Assembly: GCA_021414305.1 (NCBI GenBank)
Contig: JAIOOS010000023.1
Location: forward strand, 62,001-126,000
Direction of reading: 5' to 3'
Source: Burkholderiales bacterium
GTDB taxonomy: Bacteria; Pseudomonadota; Gammaproteobacteria; Burkholderiales; Burkholderiaceae_C
DNA length: 64,000 bases
Of this stretch, positions 17,549-26,600 are shown piece after piece. A program made the position numbers and the translations under genes. The notes beneath the pieces were generated by a model. That model had not been told where the DNA came from. It saw nothing but the letters and a program-made list of their open reading frames with translations, and searched no databases. Every line of letters starts with the position of its first letter. Position 1 is the stretch's first letter.

Positions 17549-18823
17549 TCAGAGCGACTTGAGATACTCGACGAGGTCGGCCGACTGCTGGGCCGTGAGG
17601 CCGAGCGACTTGCGCGTGTTGTAGATGCCGACCACGTCGGCCAGCGTCGCTGCCGAGCCGTCGTGGAAATACGGCGCGTGCTGCCAGACCCCCTTCAGCG
17701 GCGAGGTGCGGTAGAGCTTGCTCGCCGAGCGGGATGCGTAGCTGGGCGACTCGGGCTCGGCCATCGAGTCGGCCGGCGGATGCAGCGTGCTGTTCGCATC
17801 GGTGAACTGGCTCCCGCTGTGGCAGGTGGCGCAACGGCCGGCGCCGGAGAACACCTGCTGGCCACGTGCCGCAGCAACCGGATCGAAGCTGCCCGTCGGT
17901 GCGGCCGGCGCGGCGATCGAGAGCTGATAGGCCTGCAACGCGGGCAGCTTGGCGGTCACGAGATCGACGTTGCCGTTCGTGATGCTCAAGCCGAGGCGCG
18001 GCTCGGTAACCGTGCCCAAGCCACCCATCTCGGCGACGGCGACGTAGCGGTTCCAGTACGCGAGCTCCGTACCGTCGCCGGTGAAGGTGACGCGGTGCAC
18101 GCCCGCGAGGCCGAACGCCGGCGGAATGACCACTGGCTTGCTCAGGCCGTCGATGTTGTGCCGTGGATCGAACTTGCCGGCGCCCCAGGCGTTGAGCTGC
18201 GCCTTGGTCGCCGCATCGACCGCCGGCGAGAGGGCGATGATCGCGCCGGGGTTCAGGTCGCGATTGGGCCAACCGTCGAGGCGCCTGCCGATGCCCGGTG
18301 CGAACGAGTTGTCGACCGTCGAGTGGCAGAGCGCGCAAGTGATGCCGACGTGGGTGAGCACATCCTGCCCGCCGACCGATTCGACCGTGCCCTTCAGGCC
18401 GACGACGGCGTCGAGCTTCAGCAGCGCGATCGTGGTTGCCGGGCTGGTCAGGTCGATGCTGCCGTTCTGGATGCCCTGCACGACAGCGGCGGGCAACGCT
18501 TCGGCATCGACCTTCAGGCCGACCGAGAGCGCAGTGACGGGATCCACGGCCGCGCTGATGACTTCATGCATGCGCAGCGTGTCGGTCCACTGGGCTTCGT
18601 CTCCGAAGGTGTCGTAGCGAAAGATCTGCTTGCCCTGGGACTCGAGCGCGGCCTGCTCGGCTGCGCTCGGACCGTCGTCGCCGCCGCCGCATGCGGCGAG
18701 CGCGCAGGCCGCGGCGGCGGTCACGGTCGCGAGGGGCAGCCACCAGGGCGCGGGATCTCGTTTGCGGGAGGGTGCCGGGCGATTGGAGGCGAAACGGCGC
18801 CCGCGGGAGCGTACGTCCTGCAT
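17549..18823 (-). CDS. Di-haem cytochrome c-type lipoprotein
   Basis: A 424-residue exported protein. After an N-terminal hydrophobic segment the sequence ALAACGGGDDG contains a lipobox, so it is probably a periplasmic lipoprotein. Two haem c sites, CALCH near the middle and CATCH near residue 315, are visible. ATG 18823 (MQDVRSRGRR) is preceded by AAAGGA eight bases upstream; an upstream frame to 18901 exists but lacks family-like sequence. The C-terminal half, with LKGVWQHAPYFHDGSAATL, resembles di-haem peroxidase or methylamine-utilisation cytochromes. It follows a small cytochrome c gene. Confidence 0.82.
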   Translation of the reverse strand: MQDVRSRGRRFASNRPAPSRKRDPAPWWLPLATVTAAAACALAACGGGDDGPSAAEQAALESQGKQIFRYDTFGDEAQWTDTLRMHEVISAAVDPVTALSVGLKVDAEALPAAVVQGIQNGSIDLTSPATTIALLKLDAVVGLKGTVESVGGQDVLTHVGITCALCHSTVDNSFAPGIGRRLDGWPNRDLNPGAIIALSPAVDAATKAQLNAWGAGKFDPRHNIDGLSKPVVIPPAFGLAGVHRVTFTGDGTELAYWNRYVAVAEMGGLGTVTEPRLGLSITNGNVDLVTAKLPALQAYQLSIAAPAAPTGSFDPVAAARGQQVFSGAGRCATCHSGSQFTDANSTLHPPADSMAEPESPSYASRSASKLYRTSPLKGVWQHAPYFHDGSAATLADVVGIYNTRKSLGLTAQQSADLVEYLKSL

Positions 18824-18873
18824 GATCAATCCTTTCGGGAGTAGGCGGCGCGCGGGATGGCGCGCCCTTGGAG

Positions 18874-19275
18874 TCAGTGCTTGGCCTTCAGCGCCGTGCA
18901 CTCCGGCGTCTTGTCGGCCTCCTCGAGATAGGCGATCAGGTCGGCGCGATCTCTTGCGTCGGAGACACCGTCGTAGGTCATCAGGGTGCCGGGGACCGTC
19001 TTCGACGGATCGGCCAGAAAGCGATCGAGCGTCTTGCCGTTCCAGACGATGTGCGAGTTCTTCATTCCGGGCGAATAGACGAATCCGGGCACGCTGCCGG
19101 CAGTTCGCCCGAACAGGCCGCAGTGACGCGGGCCGACACGGTCGTAGGAGAGGGCGTGGCAGGCCTGGCAGCGCGCATAGACCTGCTCACCGTGTTCGAC
19201 GCCCGGCATTGCGAATGCCGGCACCGCTGCGCAGATCGAAAGCGTGCCGGCTGCGAACAGCCGGCACAGCTTCAT
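18874..19275 (-). CDS. Small class I c-type cytochrome
   Basis: A 133-residue periplasmic electron carrier. A Sec signal peptide (residues 1-21, ending PAFA) precedes one haem site CQACH, the GPRHCGLFGR block and the axial Met in LMTYDG. This layout is that of the mitochondrial-type cytochrome c family. The ATG at 19275 overlaps the stop of the ferritin-like gene (ATGA), so the two are translationally coupled. Confidence 0.87.
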   Translation of the reverse strand: MKLCRLFAAGTLSICAAVPAFAMPGVEHGEQVYARCQACHALSYDRVGPRHCGLFGRTAGSVPGFVYSPGMKNSHIVWNGKTLDRFLADPSKTVPGTLMTYDGVSDARDRADLIAYLEEADKTPECTALKAKH

Positions 19276-19841
19276 GACATGAACGCCGAAGGCACGGGCG
19301 CCTCGCCGAGGGCGTTGCGCAGCACGGCCCAATGCATGGCTTCATCGCCCAGGATGCTCGCCGCCGCTTTGGCCAGGTCGCGATTGCCGAACAACGGGAC
19401 CGCTCCGAGGTAGGCGCTGACGGCACCCTGCTCGAGCTTGGCGGCGAAGCGAAGCACGTCGGCCTGCGTCTTCAGCTGCTCGGCCGGAAAGTTGTAGCTC
19501 GCCTTGGCTGCGACCGGCTTGCCGCCGAGCATCACGATCGTCTTGCTCAGCAACTCGGCGTGCTCCTTGTGGTGGCCCTGGAAGGTCACCGCCAGATCGA
19601 GGACGGGCTTCTGCAGCAGCTTGCTCTCGGCGCCCAGCTGGTACGCAGCGATCGCCTCGAGCTCGGCGCCGAGCGCCGTGTTGAGGATCTGGACGTCCTT
19701 CGGATCGGCCGCGCCAGAGGCCGCGGCGAGCGCACCCTTGCCGGCGAGCAGGGCCACGGCGGCTCCCGAAAGGACGAGCCCGGACTGGCCGAGGAACATT
19801 CGCCGAGCGACGATCGGCGTGGACATCTGCAGGAAGGACAT
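19272..19841 (-). CDS. Exported ferritin-like domain protein (Tat-type signal)
   Basis: A 189-residue four-helix protein. The N-terminus holds RRMFLGQSG and a long hydrophobic segment, so it is probably exported by the Tat route. Helices carry GAELEAIAAYQLGAE and GHHKEHAELL, with Glu/His positions like those of ferritin-like proteins, and a final GDEAMHWAVLRNALGE. It could bind a di-iron centre, but the complete ligand set is not certain. I chose ATG 19841 (MSFLQMS). It is 19 bases downstream of an ECF sigma gene and overlaps a cytochrome c gene, which suggests a stress-induced redox unit. Confidence 0.78.
   Translation of the reverse strand: MSFLQMSTPIVARRMFLGQSGLVLSGAAVALLAGKGALAAASGAADPKDVQILNTALGAELEAIAAYQLGAESKLLQKPVLDLAVTFQGHHKEHAELLSKTIVMLGGKPVAAKASYNFPAEQLKTQADVLRFAAKLEQGAVSAYLGAVPLFGNRDLAKAAASILGDEAMHWAVLRNALGEAPVPSAFMS
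19364..19389 (+). repeat. 26-bp direct repeat, copy 2 (inside ferritin-like gene)
   Basis: Exact match to 11868-11893. Here it codes for GNRDLAKAA on the minus strand, so this copy is probably the original and the intergenic one a fragment. Confidence 0.8.
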
Positions 19842-19860
19842 GGGGTAACTCCTCAGGTAA

Positions 19861-20565
19861 TCATGACCGGGAAGATTCCCGGTCTTCGGAAATTCGCGCC
19901 AAGACGCTGGCGACGATGCGATCGCAGCGCCCCCCGGCGAAGGCAAAGGCGTCGCCGATCGCGAAATCGATATCGCGCGAAAGTCCCTCGCGCAGGATGC
20001 TGCGGGCGCGAAAGAAGCGCGTGCGCACCGTGGCTTCGGGGATCTGCAGCGCGGCAGCGGTTTCCTCGACGCTCAGCTCTTCGACCGCGCGCAGCATGAA
20101 GACGGTGCGAAAGACGTCCGGCAGTGTGTCGATGCGCTTTTCCATGAGCACGCGAAGCTCGCCTTGCATCACCATTCGTTCGGGCCCACGGTCGGCGTCG
20201 TCTTCGGGACCTTGCTCCTCAGGCGGCTCGTCGAAACCGTCGGCCGCACGCAAGGGGATGACCTGCGCGCCGCGACGGCGCAGGCGTCCCAGGGCCTCGT
20301 TGACCACGATCCGGACCAGCCAGGTCGAGACCTTGGCTTCGGCTCGAAAGGCCGCGAACGACCGCCAGGCGTGCAGATACGCCTCCTGAAGCGCGTCTTC
20401 GGTGTCTTCGTCGTTCTTCAGGATGCTGCGCGCCGTGCGGAACAGCAGCCGGTTGTGCCGGCGCATCAGGATCTCGAACGCGGCGGCATCCCCGCCCGCG
20501 GACAGTGCCGCGAGCTCGGGGTCGCTTGCGGCTGGCGTCGGGGAGGGAAGGTTGGCGGACTGCAT
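19861..20565 (-). CDS. ECF-family RNA polymerase sigma factor
   Basis: A 234-residue sigma-70 family protein with region 2 (RLLFRTARSILKNDEDTEDALQEAYL region) near residues 38-75 and region 4 (TLPDVFRTVFMLRAVEELS, then TAAALQIPEATVRTRFFRAR) near residues 155-205. ATG 20565 (MQSANL) is preferred over the longer frame to 20664. It is first in a likely operon with the ferritin-like and cytochrome c genes. No anti-sigma factor gene is beside it; the exported ferritin-like product has no cytoplasmic anti-sigma domain that I recognise. Confidence 0.88.
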   Translation of the reverse strand: MQSANLPSPTPAASDPELAALSAGGDAAAFEILMRRHNRLLFRTARSILKNDEDTEDALQEAYLHAWRSFAAFRAEAKVSTWLVRIVVNEALGRLRRRGAQVIPLRAADGFDEPPEEQGPEDDADRGPERMVMQGELRVLMEKRIDTLPDVFRTVFMLRAVEELSVEETAAALQIPEATVRTRFFRARSILREGLSRDIDFAIGDAFAFAGGRCDRIVASVLARISEDRESSRS

Positions 20566-20633
20566 TTCTTGCGCTCGTCCATTGGATGTCGGTCCGGAGC
20601 GCCACGTTCCCGATTTCCTCGGGAGAGGGTCAG

Positions 20634-21332
20634 TCAGATCATCGATTCGCCGTCGGCAACGCACACTCGGACATCCGACACACCCTGTACGCCGGGGATG
20701 CTCTCGGCCAGCACGCGCGCGGCCTCGCGGTCATCGCCATGCTCGTAGAGACCGACGTACTTCACCACGCCATGGCTGACGAATACGGCCGAGGACTGCG
20801 GTTGCCACCACGGCTGCCCCCTGAGCTCCCAAAGCAGTCGAATGCGGATGGCCTCGTCGTTGGTCGAGCCCGCAGGGGGCCGGATTTCCTTGCGGTTGGC
20901 CAATGCCTTCACGAGGTCGGCCCGGGTGACGACACCAATGAGCTGCTCGCCGCGCAGGACCGCCACGCGCCGGATGCTTCGCGCATCGAAGATCGAGGCG
21001 ATTGCTGCGATGGGCGTGTCCTCCGACACAGGCACGACTTGCGGATTCATGAAATCTCGGGCATGTTCTCCGTGTGTCTTCACGTACGCGGCCGATGGTC
21101 GGTCTGTTCCTGCGAGGCGGGACCACCATGTCCTTGCGGCGACGGCATCCTGTGTGCCGATCTCGTACCGATGCAACAGGTCGGCTTCGCCAACCGATCC
21201 GACGACCCTGCCCGCATCGACGACGAAGACTCCGCTGATCCGTCGCTCGATGAGAATCTTGACGATCGTCGCCATGTGGGCGTCCAGGCCGACCGAGACG
21301 ACCTGCGTCGTCATCAAGTCGCGGGCTTTCAT
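20634..21332 (-). CDS. CBS-domain pair with C-terminal BON domain
   Basis: A 232-residue cytoplasmic protein. Two CBS motifs (MKARDLMTTQVVSV to about residue 60 and ARDFMNPQVVPVSED to about residue 145) probably bind an adenine nucleotide; residues 155-232 form a BON-like domain. It is the last gene of a four-gene unit: its ATG at 21332 overlaps the hemerythrin stop. Such proteins are usually regulators of energy or redox state, but the partner is unknown. Confidence 0.85.
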   Translation of the reverse strand: MKARDLMTTQVVSVGLDAHMATIVKILIERRISGVFVVDAGRVVGSVGEADLLHRYEIGTQDAVAARTWWSRLAGTDRPSAAYVKTHGEHARDFMNPQVVPVSEDTPIAAIASIFDARSIRRVAVLRGEQLIGVVTRADLVKALANRKEIRPPAGSTNDEAIRIRLLWELRGQPWWQPQSSAVFVSHGVVKYVGLYEHGDDREAARVLAESIPGVQGVSDVRVCVADGESMI

Positions 21333-21919
21333 GAGGGGCGCGCCTTCGCCGGATTGCCGGCGTCCGTGGGCGCCACTTGGAGAACGCCCCGTCGCTCGCG
21401 CATGGAACGGCCGATTCGATCGAGCTCCTCGTCCGTCAGGAGTCGCGCGGCCATGGGCAGCAGCTCGAGATCTTCTCGTGCGATGTGTCGCTCGTACAGT
21501 TCGACCATGGCCTCGACGCCCGACGCAGCCAGCGGGGCTGGCTCGTTCGCCGCGATACGTTCGAGCGCCGGGCGCAGGCGCCGCCATTGCGCCTCGAGTT
21601 CGCGGTGCTCGGCGCCGAGCGCAGCGGTCAGTTCACGCAAACAGATCGCGTCGGAGCCAGCCATCGATTCCATCAGGGCAGGGAAGAGGTCGTCCTCCTC
21701 ATCGGCGTGATGGTCCTTCGCGGCCGTCTCGAAATAGCGCACTGCGCCGGCTGCCGCCTCTCGCGCCTGCGCATCGACGCCGTGCGCTGCGAGGTGCGGA
21801 ACCAGCCGGCGCAGGATCGAACACTGGTGCAGGATGCGCAGGTGACAGGCTGCGAGCATCTCCAGCGGGACCTCGAATCCCGCAGCGGGTGCGGAGAATC
21901 CCGGCACAGCCCTGTTCAT
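21329..21919 (-). CDS. Hemerythrin HHE-domain protein
   Basis: A 196-residue four-helix protein with the di-iron ligand pattern of the HHE family: CHLRILHQC, KDHHADEEDDLFP and YERHIAREDLELLP. These bind oxygen or nitric oxide, or sense redox state. The ATG at 21919 overlaps the stop of the PAS gene and its own stop overlaps the CBS gene start. The frame is open further upstream, but that part is out-of-frame reading through the PAS gene. Confidence 0.85.
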   Translation of the reverse strand: MNRAVPGFSAPAAGFEVPLEMLAACHLRILHQCSILRRLVPHLAAHGVDAQAREAAAGAVRYFETAAKDHHADEEDDLFPALMESMAGSDAICLRELTAALGAEHRELEAQWRRLRPALERIAANEPAPLAASGVEAMVELYERHIAREDLELLPMAARLLTDEELDRIGRSMRERRGVLQVAPTDAGNPAKARPS

Positions 21920-22368
21920 CCTGCGTGCCTTTCCAGCTCCGCCAGGCGTTCGCGCAAGGCTCTTTCGGCGAGGTAGCGATCGCTGCCATCCCTGCCCACG
22001 GCCACGGAGCCGAGCACCGATCCCGTCTGATCCTTGACGAGTGCGAAGCTCAGATCCACGTAGAGCGTGTGCCCGAACCTGTGGACGGCCCGAGTCGTTC
22101 GAACCCTGTCGCCATGGCGGGCATGACCGCTGGCGACGGCGCGACGAAAGCCTGTCCAGTGCGCCTGCCGAAACCGCTCGGGAATGATGACGTCGAGGCT
22201 GCCGCCGATGACGTCCTCGGCTGGAAATCCGAACAGGACCTCCGCTCCGCGGTTCCACATCCGGATGACGCCTTCGCAATCGGCAAAGATGATCGCGTCC
22301 GGGGTCTGCGCGAAGATGGCTTCCCGCAGTCGGGCCTCCGCTCCTTCGACTGACGGGTCGCCGGTCAT
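21916..22368 (-). CDS. Single PAS-domain protein
   Basis: A 150-residue protein consisting of one PAS domain (AIFAQTPDAIIFADCEGVIRM through VLGSVAVGRDGSDR) with no kinase or output domain. The ligand may be haem, flavin or a small molecule; nothing in the sequence decides this. Translationally coupled on both sides: its ATG overlaps the MarR stop, and its stop overlaps the hemerythrin start. It may act as a sensor for the other proteins of this unit. Confidence 0.83.
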   Translation of the reverse strand: MTGDPSVEGAEARLREAIFAQTPDAIIFADCEGVIRMWNRGAEVLFGFPAEDVIGGSLDVIIPERFRQAHWTGFRRAVASGHARHGDRVRTTRAVHRFGHTLYVDLSFALVKDQTGSVLGSVAVGRDGSDRYLAERALRERLAELERHAG

Positions 22369-22799
22369 GGAGCCTTGCCCGCGTTCGACGGATCCTCGCC
22401 CAGCCCGGGCACCGAGAACCCGGCCCGGGCGGACTGCAGCTCGTCCCGATGCAATCGAGCAAGGCGCTCCAGGCATTCGTCCCCGCGCGCTGTCAGGTGC
22501 ACCTCGACCAGACGCCTGTCACCTCGACTCTCGACGCGCTCGACCCAGCCCGCGGCTTCGCACCGAGTCACGAGGGAGACGACACCGTGATGCTTGGACT
22601 GCAAACGCTCCGCAAGCTCCGCGACCGTCGCCCATTCGCGTCCCGGATATCCGCGAATCTGCAGCAGGAGGGCGTACTGCAGTGGCGTCACGCCGTTGCG
22701 GTGTGTCGTTTCCTCGCTGAACCGCATGAACCGTCGGAGTTCGTAGCGGAATCGAGCGAGCGTCTCGAAGTCGCTCTTGGACAGCTTGCGCGAGGACAT
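22365..22799 (-). CDS. MarR-family regulator, first gene of PAS-hemerythrin-CBS unit
   Basis: A 144-residue winged-helix regulator: HTH region TVAELAERLQSKHHGVVSLVTRC and wing SRGDRRLVEVHLTARGDE. It starts 11 bases from an AT-rich inverted repeat that also abuts the divergent metallophosphoesterase gene. It probably represses both transcripts. Related in sequence to the MarR protein at 11311-11763. Confidence 0.87.
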   Translation of the reverse strand: MSSRKLSKSDFETLARFRYELRRFMRFSEETTHRNGVTPLQYALLLQIRGYPGREWATVAELAERLQSKHHGVVSLVTRCEAAGWVERVESRGDRRLVEVHLTARGDECLERLARLHRDELQSARAGFSVPGLGEDPSNAGKAP

Positions 22800-22809
22800 G
22801 ACGCCCGGA

Positions 22810-22830
22810 ATATATCACAACGTGATGTAT
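22810..22830. promoter_or_regulatory. AT-rich inverted repeat, probable MarR operator
   Basis: ATCAC and GTGAT flank AAC, and three further outer pairs match after one mismatch. It fills most of the 43-base gap between divergent marR and metallophosphoesterase starts, so binding would block both promoters. A TATAGT hexamer overlaps its right edge. Confidence 0.62.
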
Positions 22831-22842
22831 AGTGATCGAACG

Positions 22843-23634
22843 ATGAAGCTCCACGTTCTCTCGGATCTCCATCTCGGCTTTTGCGGGTTCGATCCGCCGC
22901 GCATTGATGCCGATGTCGTCATCCTGGCCGGAGACATCGCACGACCGCGCGACGCGATCGCGTGGGCGCGGCGCTTCGACAAGCCCGTGCTCTACGTGCT
23001 GGGCAACCACGAGTTCTATGGAAGCAGTCTGGAAGAGGCCGCGTCCGAACTGCGGCGGCAATCTGCCGGAACCTGCATCCATGTCCTCGACAACACCGAG
23101 CTCGTTCTGGGTCAGGTGCGCTTCCTGGGCACGACGTTGTGGACCGATTTCGAGCTGTTCGGCGATGGCGAAGTGCGGGACGCCGCGATGGCCGAGGCGC
23201 AGAGCCTGATGCGCGACTTCAGCCGGATCCGCATCAGTGAAGCAGACAGCAGGGTGTTCTCGCCCGATGACGCCGCCGCGCTGTTCGAGCGCGACGCTCG
23301 CTGGCTCGATGCCCGTCTGGACACGAAGCACGATGGGCCGACAGTCGTGATCACGCATCACGCGCCGTCACGCCACAGCGTCCATCCCCGCTTCGCGAAG
23401 TCGCTGCTGACGGCTTCGTTCGTGTCGGACGCGCAGCGGCTCCTGGGCGGAGCGCGGACGCAACTGTGGATCCACGGACATACCCACGACAGCTTCGACT
23501 ACGTCGTGAACGGAACACGGGTTGTTTGCAATCCGCGCGGCTATGCGAGGGAGGGCGTCAACGAGAATCCTCGCTTCGACCCTGATCTGGTGATCGACCT
23601 CGACCGGGCGACCGGGCGGGAACTCGCCGTCTGA
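22843..23634 (+). CDS. Calcineurin-type metallophosphoesterase
   Basis: A 263-residue cytoplasmic phosphoesterase. The di-metal site motifs are all visible: SDLHLG (DxH), LAGDIA (GD), GNHEFYG (GNHE), VITHHAPS and HGHTHDSFDY (GHxH). ATG 22843 (MKLHVLSD) begins at the first motif and sits just after the inverted repeat. Its substrate is unknown; similar proteins act on phosphodiesters or nucleotides. Confidence 0.87.
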   Translation: MKLHVLSDLHLGFCGFDPPRIDADVVILAGDIARPRDAIAWARRFDKPVLYVLGNHEFYGSSLEEAASELRRQSAGTCIHVLDNTELVLGQVRFLGTTLWTDFELFGDGEVRDAAMAEAQSLMRDFSRIRISEADSRVFSPDDAAALFERDARWLDARLDTKHDGPTVVITHHAPSRHSVHPRFAKSLLTASFVSDAQRLLGGARTQLWIHGHTHDSFDYVVNGTRVVCNPRGYAREGVNENPRFDPDLVIDLDRATGRELAV

Positions 23635-23635
23635 T

Positions 23636-23652
23636 CCGATTCCGGCAATCGG
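23636..23652. terminator. Bidirectional terminator hairpin
   Basis: CCGATT and AATCGG arms with a five-base loop, in the 23-base gap between the metallophosphoesterase stop and the convergent hybrid kinase stop. No long T run, so efficiency is uncertain. Confidence 0.45.
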
Positions 23653-23657
23653 TTGGC

Positions 23658-26600
23658 TTACAGACCCAGCTCGACGTTGCCGCTCCCGATCGGGGCGCCT
23701 CGGGGGCCTGGCGCGACACGGTCCCCGACTTGACCGGCGTGAGGTGTCTCGAGGAAGCGACGGACAGCGAGCACTTCGCTGTCGAAGGCGGCCATCAAGT
23801 CGCCCAGCGCTGCACTGCGGGCACCGCTTCCGGCCGCTGCCTCGATGTCCGCACAGATCTCTCCGAGCCGAAAAGCGCCGATGGTTCGCGCCGCAGACTT
23901 CAGCCTGTGCGCGATGCCGGCGACGACCTCGGTCTCGCCGTGAGAGTGCGCTTGCGTCAGGTCGAGAACCGAACGAGATGCGTCCAGGAGAAAGGTCTCC
24001 AGCACTTCCTGCACGACCTGCGGGTCGTTGCCCACCAGGTCAGCCAGTACGCCAAGGTCGGCCGGTGGCGGCACTATCGGCGACGGGGGTTCGCGCGAGT
24101 CCGTCTCCGATCCCGGTGACGCGGGGGCCAACCAGACGCCGAGCGCCGTCTTCAACTGCGCGAGGCTCACCGGCTTGGTCAGATAGCCATCCATGCCAAC
24201 CCGGCGGCAGCGCAACTCCTCGTCTCGCATGGCGTTGGCGGTCAACGCGATGATGGGTAGGCGGGGTCCCTCGGCGCCTTCCTCGGCGCGAACCGCCGCG
24301 GCCAGCGTGTACCCGTCCATCGTCGGCATGTGCAGGTCGGTCAACAGCAAGGCGTGGCCTCCGCGGCGCCAGCGAGTCAGGGCCTCCGCGCCGTCACCCG
24401 TCATCTCGGCGCGGTAACCGAGCAGCGCGAGCTGCCTCGAGAGCACCTGCTGGTTGACCTCGTTGTCTTCCGCGACCAGGATCAGAGGGTCCAGGACCGA
24501 GCGTCGCACCGGCTCCAGCGGCGCGGGGCGGCTATCGCCGTCCGTCGCTGCCGTAGCGTCGACGTCGGTCCTCTCGAGCCCCGCCGCGAGCGCGACGCTG
24601 TGCAGGAAGACGGCGCGGTGCAGGCAATCGCCGTCCACGCCCACCTGACCCGGCATCTGCAGGCGAGCTCTCTTTCTCCGGCCCGATTCCACGACGACGA
24701 AGGCCGGTGCCGGACCAGGACGATCCGGCAAGACGGCACGGCATGCCGCAAGTACCTTGTCGATCCCCTCCGGCGTATCTGCGACCACGACGACGCAGCG
24801 GCCGGGACCCAGGCTGCGCAGGGCGTCGAGCGCCTCGGCCAGTGTCGGCACCAGCAGCACCGCGCTGCCGGCGCAGGCGAGATAGTCGCCCAGGTCGCTG
24901 GCTTGCCTGCCGGCACCTATCACCACGCAGGACAGCCCGGCCAGCGGATGCGGCGACGGCGCGGGCCCGGCGGTGTCGCCTGCCGGCGGCAGAACCAGCG
25001 GCAGACGCACAGTGAACGTGGCTCCCTGGTCCGATTGACTGCTGACCGCGATCTCGCCACCCATCATCGCCACAAGGCGGTGCGAGATGCTGAGCCCCAG
25101 CCCCGTGCCGCCGAAGCGTCGCGTCGTGCTGGCGTCGGCCTGCGTGAAGGGCGAGAACAGGCGGGCCAGCGTCTCGGCGTCCATGCCGATGCCGTTGTCG
25201 GTTACCTCCAGCGCGACCGTGTCGTCGGCCTCGATGCGCAACGCGCGCAGCGACACCAACCCGGGACGAGCCAAGCCACTGCTGAACTTGATCGCGTTGC
25301 CCACCAGGTTCACCAGGACCTGGCGCAGCCGCCCCGCGTCGCCCAGCATGCGGGCGGGCAGCCGGGGATCGGCATACAGGCTCAGTTTGACGCCGCCGCT
25401 CTCTGACAACCGGTGCAAGGCGTCGCAAACGCCTTCGACCACGGCGGCGACGTCAATCGGCTCCTGATCGATCGTGAAGTGGCCCGCCTCGATCTTCGAG
25501 AAGTCGAGCACGTCATCGACGACGGCCAGCAAGGAATAGGCCGACTTGCGCACGGTCTTCACCATGTCGCGCTGGTCCGGTAGCAGGTTGCTGCCCTCGA
25601 GCACGTCGATCATGCCGATAACGCCATTCATCGGCGTCCGGATCTCGTGACTCATCGTCGCGAGGAACGAAGACTTGGCGCGGTTCGCCTGCTCGGCCAG
25701 TTCGCGTGCGCTCTCCAGTTCCAGCGTGCGCTGCCGGACTCGTCTTTCAAGCCCGGCGTTCAATTCGTGCAAGGCCTCCTCGTTCCGCCGGCGCTCGCTG
25801 ATGTCGCGAGCGACGGAGACGATGTGGGTAAACCCCGCGCCGGCCGAGGCAACCGGCGTGATGTCCACCTCGACGGGGTACGCCCGGCCGTCCTTCGCAT
25901 ATCCCATCCGCTCGGTGTGCACCGGCGCGAAGCGGTCGATCGCCGAGCGGATGCGGGCCACCTCGGCAGCATCCACCAGGGGATCGTCGAACATCCCGGG
26001 CGTTCGGCCCAGCACCTCCGCTCGCGTGTAGCCGGTTTGGCGCACGAAGGCATCGTTGACGAACACGATGCGTCGGCCGTGAGGCAGCTCCGGCGCCAGC
26101 TCGCTGATGACGACGATGTCATTCAGCTGCGCCACGGTCGCCTCGAGCAGCTTGAGCTGCTGACGGGCCGCGCGGGATTCCGTCACGTCGCGGAAATACA
26201 CCGAAAGCCCATCATCAGATGGATGGCAGTCGACGCCGATCCACATCTCCAGGGGCGCGTACAAGGCTTCCAGGCTGACGCCGGTTTCGCCAGCCATCGC
26301 ACGCCGATAGCCTTGCTCGAAGGCCGTGCCTAGGGCCGCGGGATAGACGTTCCACATCACCCGCCCGAGGAGCGCGCCACGGTCCTGGCCAAGAAGACGC
26401 TCGGCCTCGCGGTTGACGTAAGTAAAGCGCCAGTCGCGGTCGACCGTGAAGAAGGCGTCGCTGATGCTCTCGAGCGTATTGATCAGCCGATCGGCGACCT
26501 TCCCTGCCTGCAGCGCCGCCACCTTGCGCTCTGTGATGTCCTGCAAGGCACCCTGGATGCGAACGATGCGCCCTTCGCCGTCGCGCACGGCTTCGCCGAT

